From Nocardioides allogilvus (GTDB taxonomy: Bacteria > Actinomycetota > Actinomycetes > Propionibacteriales > Nocardioidaceae), in the NCBI RefSeq assembly GCF_003047285.1, contig NZ_PZYX01000017.1:1-53915 (forward strand): DNA of 53,915 bases. The letters run 5' to 3'. Positions 50,617 to 53,915 of the stretch are shown here, piece by piece. Numbering within the stretch: the stretch's first letter is position 1; every line of letters starts with the position of its first letter. Both the position numbers and the translations under genes were made by a program. The notes under the pieces are model-generated. The model was not told where the DNA came from. It did no database searches and worked only from the letters and a program-made list of their open reading frames with translations.

Positions 50617-50785
50617 GTCCCCCAAGGGCCCTCGTGGTCAACTCCAGGAGCACGTGCATTCGATGGGAGACGCGGCAGTCGAGCACCTCCGCGCGCAGCA
50701 CCGCCAGGGCAGTGATGGCCCTCTCGAGGGGTCGCTCGAGGACCGTCCGATCTGAGTCAGACCGCCGACTGACTAGGGCCGGTTT

Positions 50786-50801
50786 CTTGATCGAACCTTC
50801 A
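50786..50801 (+). promoter_or_regulatory. CopR-like box 5
   Basis: CTTGA at 50786 and CTTCA at 50797 (11-bp period, one mismatch), about 115 nt before the fusion ATPase gene. The rest of the 297-bp gap 50617-50913 shows no supported gene. Confidence 0.5.
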
Positions 50802-50913
50802 CGGCAGGAATGCACACCCGATACCTGCAGCCGGTTGCCTGAGTAAGTACGCAAGCGAGGCATTGCCATTGCGCGGTTGCCTGCTCGATCGCCGTGACCG
50901 GAGGAGAAGTCCG

Positions 50914-53688
50914 ATGAACGTCAATGACGCACTCGTCATCTTGGCCGCACTGATTCTCACCAGCGTGCTCGCGTGGTTCTTCTTCGGCCCAAGAAGGACC
51001 AGCCACGCGCAGCTCGAGGACGGGTTCCAGGTGGTTCGAGTGACGGTGAAGGGCGGCTACCACCCTGACCTGCTCGAGGTGCGACCAGGTACCCCAGTGC
51101 GGATGGTGTTTGACCGCCAGGAATCCGGCGACTGCTCCTCGCGGGTCGTCATGCCGGAGTTCAAGGTCAACGAGCTGTTGCCGGCACATGCCACGACTGC
51201 CGTGGAGTTCACTCCGACGGAGGAGGGGACTTACCGCTTCGCCTGCGGGATGAACATGATCAGCGGGACGCTTCGCGTTGCCGGGGGAGACGATTCGGGA
51301 CAGACCCCGACCACTGACGACAACCTGGGTCGCGACCACTCTCAAACGAACCGCGACAGTAACAAGTCACCGGTGGTGACCGACACAAACGATTCTGTGT
51401 CTCCAGACGGTCGCGAGGGTGAGGACCCGGAGGCCGCCGAGCGTGCCGCGGAGATCTCGGATCTGTCCCGTCGGGTGATCGTGGGAGCGGTCCTCAGCGC
51501 CCCGGTGCTCTTCGCCGTCATGCTGACCGAGTTCTTCGCTGTGACCTGGATGCCCGAGCTCCTGATGAACAGGTGGTTCCAGTTGGCCCTGATCGCGCCC
51601 GTCATGGTGTACACGGGCTGGCCGATCCACCGCACAGGTTGGTTGGCTCTCAGCCACCGGACCGCGGACATGAACTCCCTCATCACCCTCGGAACGGTCG
51701 CAGCCTTCGGCTACAGCCTGGTCGTGACTGTCGCCCCCGGCTTGCTCCCGCAAGACGTGCGCGAGGTGTACTACGAGGCAGTCGGGGTGATCATCACGCT
51801 GATCCTGCTCGGCCGCCTGCTCGAGACCCGAGCAAAGGCAGGCACGGGTGAAGCGATCCGCACCCTCATTGGTCTGCAGCCGCGCACGGCTCGCGTCGTG
51901 CGTGATGGCCTCGAGGTGGAGGTCCAGATTGACGACGTCGTCGTCAACGACATCGTCGTGGTGCGCCCGGGCGAGAAACTGCCAGTCGACGGACAAGTCA
52001 CCGAGGGAGCTTCCGCGGTCGACGAGTCGATGGTCACGGGCGAGCCGATTCCGGTCGCCAAGGCGCCAGGTGACACCGTCATCGGGGCGACCATCAACCA
52101 GACCGGCACCTTCCGCTATGCCGCGACCAAGGTCGGCGGGGAGACCATGCTCGCCCGGATCATCAAGCTGGTCCGGGAGGCGCAGGGCTCCAAGGCGCCG
52201 ATCCAACGACTCGTAGACACAGTGTCCAGCTACTTCGTCCCGGCGGTCATCGCCATCGCAGTCTGGACCTTCGTGGTCTGGGCCCTCGCCGGCCCCGACC
52301 CCGCCTTGGTGTTCGCGCTCGTCGCCGCAGTGTCAGTCCTCATCATCGCCTGCCCCTGCGCCCTCGGCCTCGCCACGCCCATGTCCATCACGGTGGGTAC
52401 CGGAAAGGGCGCCACCAACGGCATCCTCATCCGCTCGGCAGAGGCACTCGAGACCGCGCACAAACTGGACACGGTCGTGCTGGACAAGACGGGCACCATC
52501 ACCAACGGCACCCCCGTCCTGACCGATGTGATTCCATTGGCAGGCTTCACCGGCGACGACCTGCTCGCGACAGTGGCCGCGGTCGAGAACTCCTCCGAGC
52601 ACCCGCTGGCCTCCGCAATCGTGGATGGGGCCAAGCGCCAACACCTGCCTCTCCCTGAAGTCACCGCCTTCGACTCGGTCACGGGGCAGGGCGTCCGCGC
52701 GCTGATCGCCGGCCGCGAAGTGCTGGTCGGCAGCCCACGACTCCTAGCGGGCGCTGGCATCGACCCCACCCCGCTGCTTGCTCACGTCGAGGCACTGGCC
52801 GTCGACGGAAAGACACCCATCCTCGCGGCAGTTGCTGGTATCCCAGCCGGGGTGATCGGCGTCGCGGACACGGTCAAGGATGGCTCGGCGGCCGCCGTGG
52901 CGGCACTGCAGTCGCGCGGCATCGACGTCGTCATGATGACCGGCGACAACCGGACCACGGCCGCGGCGATCGCACGTCAGGTCGGCATCCGCCGGGTGCT
53001 CGCCGAGGTCCTGCCCGAGCACAAGGCCGCGGAGGTCAAGCGCCTCCAAGCCGAGGGACGCATCGTCGGGATGGTGGGCGACGGCATCAACGACGCCCCG
53101 GCCCTGGCCCAGGCGGACATCGGATCAGCCATCGGCACCGGCACCGACGTGGCCATCGAGTCCTCTGATATCACCTTGGTCTCAGGTGCCCTGGCCGGTG
53201 TGGTGACCGCAGTCGACCTGTCCCGGGCCACCATGCGCAACATCAAGCAGAACCTGGGGTTCGCCTTCGTCTACAACGGGCTCGGCATCCCCGTCGCAGC
53301 GGGCGCCCTCTACCCGTCACTGGGCCTCACCTTGAGCCCCATGATCGCCGCCGCGGCAATGGCCCTCTCTTCTCTGTCGGTGGTCGCCAATGCCAACCGG
53401 CTCAAGACCTTCCGCCCCCGGGCCTTTCCTGACACCGTCCAACCCCTCGAGGGGGAACCGGTCGTAGAGGTAGGGCCCACAGCGAAGGACACCACAAAAG
53501 GCACTCACCAAGGAGGATCACCCATGTCCAGTGCAACCGTTGTCGACCCTGTCTGCGGAATGGCAATCGACCCCGCTGATGCTGTTCGCAGCGTTGAGTA
53601 CGCCGAAACGACGTACCTCTTCTGCTCCGAGCACTGCGCCGCCAGCTTCGAGAAGGACCCAGGCATGTACGCCGGCACCGGTACCTGA
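50914..53688 (+). CDS. P1B-ATPase with N-terminal cupredoxin-like and C-terminal YHS domains
   Basis: 924 residues. A membrane anchor (ALVILAALILTSVLAWFFF) precedes a cupredoxin-like domain at about 38-122 (GGYHPDLLEVRPGTPVRMVF, ESGDCSSRVVMPEF, GTYRFACGMNMISG) with Cys, His and Met residues that could bind copper. An acidic linker leads to the ATPase: HRTADMNSLI, TGEPIPVAK, CPCALGLATP (Cys 480, 482), DKTGT (Asp 524), SEHPLA, GDGINDAPAL. The last 54 residues form a YHS domain (VDPVCGMAID...YLFCSEHCAASFEKDP). No HMA domain. ATG 50914 follows GAGGAG. A CPC enzyme of the Cu(I) class; the fused domains may receive or pass on copper. Confidence 0.9.
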   Translation: MNVNDALVILAALILTSVLAWFFFGPRRTSHAQLEDGFQVVRVTVKGGYHPDLLEVRPGTPVRMVFDRQESGDCSSRVVMPEFKVNELLPAHATTAVEFTPTEEGTYRFACGMNMISGTLRVAGGDDSGQTPTTDDNLGRDHSQTNRDSNKSPVVTDTNDSVSPDGREGEDPEAAERAAEISDLSRRVIVGAVLSAPVLFAVMLTEFFAVTWMPELLMNRWFQLALIAPVMVYTGWPIHRTGWLALSHRTADMNSLITLGTVAAFGYSLVVTVAPGLLPQDVREVYYEAVGVIITLILLGRLLETRAKAGTGEAIRTLIGLQPRTARVVRDGLEVEVQIDDVVVNDIVVVRPGEKLPVDGQVTEGASAVDESMVTGEPIPVAKAPGDTVIGATINQTGTFRYAATKVGGETMLARIIKLVREAQGSKAPIQRLVDTVSSYFVPAVIAIAVWTFVVWALAGPDPALVFALVAAVSVLIIACPCALGLATPMSITVGTGKGATNGILIRSAEALETAHKLDTVVLDKTGTITNGTPVLTDVIPLAGFTGDDLLATVAAVENSSEHPLASAIVDGAKRQHLPLPEVTAFDSVTGQGVRALIAGREVLVGSPRLLAGAGIDPTPLLAHVEALAVDGKTPILAAVAGIPAGVIGVADTVKDGSAAAVAALQSRGIDVVMMTGDNRTTAAAIARQVGIRRVLAEVLPEHKAAEVKRLQAEGRIVGMVGDGINDAPALAQADIGSAIGTGTDVAIESSDITLVSGALAGVVTAVDLSRATMRNIKQNLGFAFVYNGLGIPVAAGALYPSLGLTLSPMIAAAAMALSSLSVVANANRLKTFRPRAFPDTVQPLEGEPVVEVGPTAKDTTKGTHQGGSPMSSATVVDPVCGMAIDPADAVRSVEYAETTYLFCSEHCAASFEKDPGMYAGTGT
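53524..53688 (+). CDS. Possible independently translated YHS protein (internal start)
   Basis: Within the ATPase frame, AAGGAGG lies at 53510-53516, 7 nt before an ATG at 53524. This would give a free 54-residue YHS protein (MSSATVVDPVCGMAID...), the size of stand-alone YHS metallochaperone-like proteins. The residues encoded by the Shine-Dalgarno itself read HQGGSP in the fusion. Either the fusion arose when a stop codon between two genes was lost, or both products are made. Expression not shown. Confidence 0.5.
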   Translation: MSSATVVDPVCGMAIDPADAVRSVEYAETTYLFCSEHCAASFEKDPGMYAGTGT

Positions 53689-53741
53689 CCGACTGCCACG
53701 TGCGGACCTGTCGCGGATTGGTCGATCGACCCGGCGGATTT

Positions 53742-53757
53742 CTTCAGCGAATCTTGA
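53742..53757 (+). promoter_or_regulatory. CopR-like box 6
   Basis: CTTCA at 53742 and CTTGA at 53753 (11-bp period), downstream of the ATPase gene and facing whatever lies to the right of the window. Confidence 0.45.
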
Positions 53758-53866
53758 CCTGATCTGGTTGGACTCTCCATCTCGGGAGGTCAAGATCGCA
53801 GGGACACGAGGCGCCCTAGCTGTTCTGTCCACGGAGGTTAGGCAGCGGCTCTAGACACAGGTGAAG

Positions 53867-53915
53867 GCCTCCGGGTGAGGTGTGGAGCAGCGACGCATCT
53901 CACCGAACCGGAGGC
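53867..53915. repeat. Inverted repeat at the window edge
   Basis: GCCTCCGG (53867-53874) pairs with CCGGAGGC (53908-53915), and GTGAG (53875-53879) with CTCAC (53899-53903). Could be a terminator, an operator or an element end; the window stops here. Confidence 0.4.

Noticed and set aside
50540..50869. Minus-strand 109-codon frame in the gap before the fusion ATPase, with helical-looking ALAVLRAEVLDC
   Set aside because: Considered as a CsoR-like relic, but it lacks the Cys-His-Cys set and overlaps the end of the CopB-like gene.
1..53915. CRISPR array, rRNA genes or intact tRNA genes
   Set aside because: No regularly spaced short repeats, rRNA stretches or complete tRNA folds were seen; only the tRNA-fMet 3' fragment at 15007-15042.

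Overview
The window is high-GC DNA with GTG and TTG starts, many ATGA and TGATG stop/start overlaps, several apparently leaderless transcripts, and PucR, CsoR and CmtR-type regulators. This suggests a free-living actinobacterium, plausibly of the Nocardioides or Micrococcales type. The organism is inferred from style only.

Region 1 (1-13.3 kb) looks like a catabolic cluster for N-methylated amines. A D-amino-acid-oxidase-fold flavoprotein, an XdhC protein and a CoxD-type MoxR ATPase form a leftward operon, next to a truncated MOSC domain. A ferredoxin/ferredoxin-NADP reductase fusion, a WrbA quinone reductase and a small Cys-rich protein run rightward. A dimethylglycine or sarcosine dehydrogenase-like enzyme, FolD and PurU together can carry a methyl group from methylene-THF to formyl-THF to formate. 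A PucR regulator closes the cluster. ilvA (13.5-14.7 kb) looks like more ordinary chromosome.

Region 2 (15.0-36.0 kb) begins with the 3' part of an initiator tRNA gene, a strong hairpin and a tyrosine recombinase. A second recombinase of the same family lies at 33.4 kb, and a 33-nt relic of a third recombinase 3' end at 36.0 kb. Between them are metal-homeostasis modules: HupE/UreJ protein + ArsR sensor + CDF exporter; a CmtR-like sensor with two CDF exporters; and a GDT1-type Mn exporter behind a yybP-ykoY Mn riboswitch. Also here is a 9.5-kb block with two near-duplicate secreted acidic repeat proteins, an ABC exporter with lipoprotein, an MFS transporter, a metallophosphoesterase and a two-component system.

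Region 3 (34.6-53.9 kb) is a copper island: His-rich membrane proteins, an ABC exporter, a multicopper oxidase, a CopRS-like two-component system, a YVTN beta-propeller protein, csoR-copZ-copA-copB-like genes, and a large P1B-ATPase with an N-terminal cupredoxin-like domain and a C-terminal YHS domain. Six copies of a direct repeat (CTTCA-N6-CTTCA, 11-bp period) lie mostly before these transcription units and probably bind the CopR-like regulator. A CsoR-type palindrome lies in the csoR promoter, so an envelope copper signal and a cytosolic one appear to meet there.

The most noteworthy items are the cupredoxin-ATPase-YHS fusion with a well-formed internal ribosome binding site before its YHS module; a CopB-like ATPase with a CPD instead of CPC/CPH motif and an HMA-like domain without cysteines; the six-site copper regulon; the duplicated acidic-repeat transcription units with matching promoters and terminators; and the repeated integrase 3' ends that seem to delimit modules.
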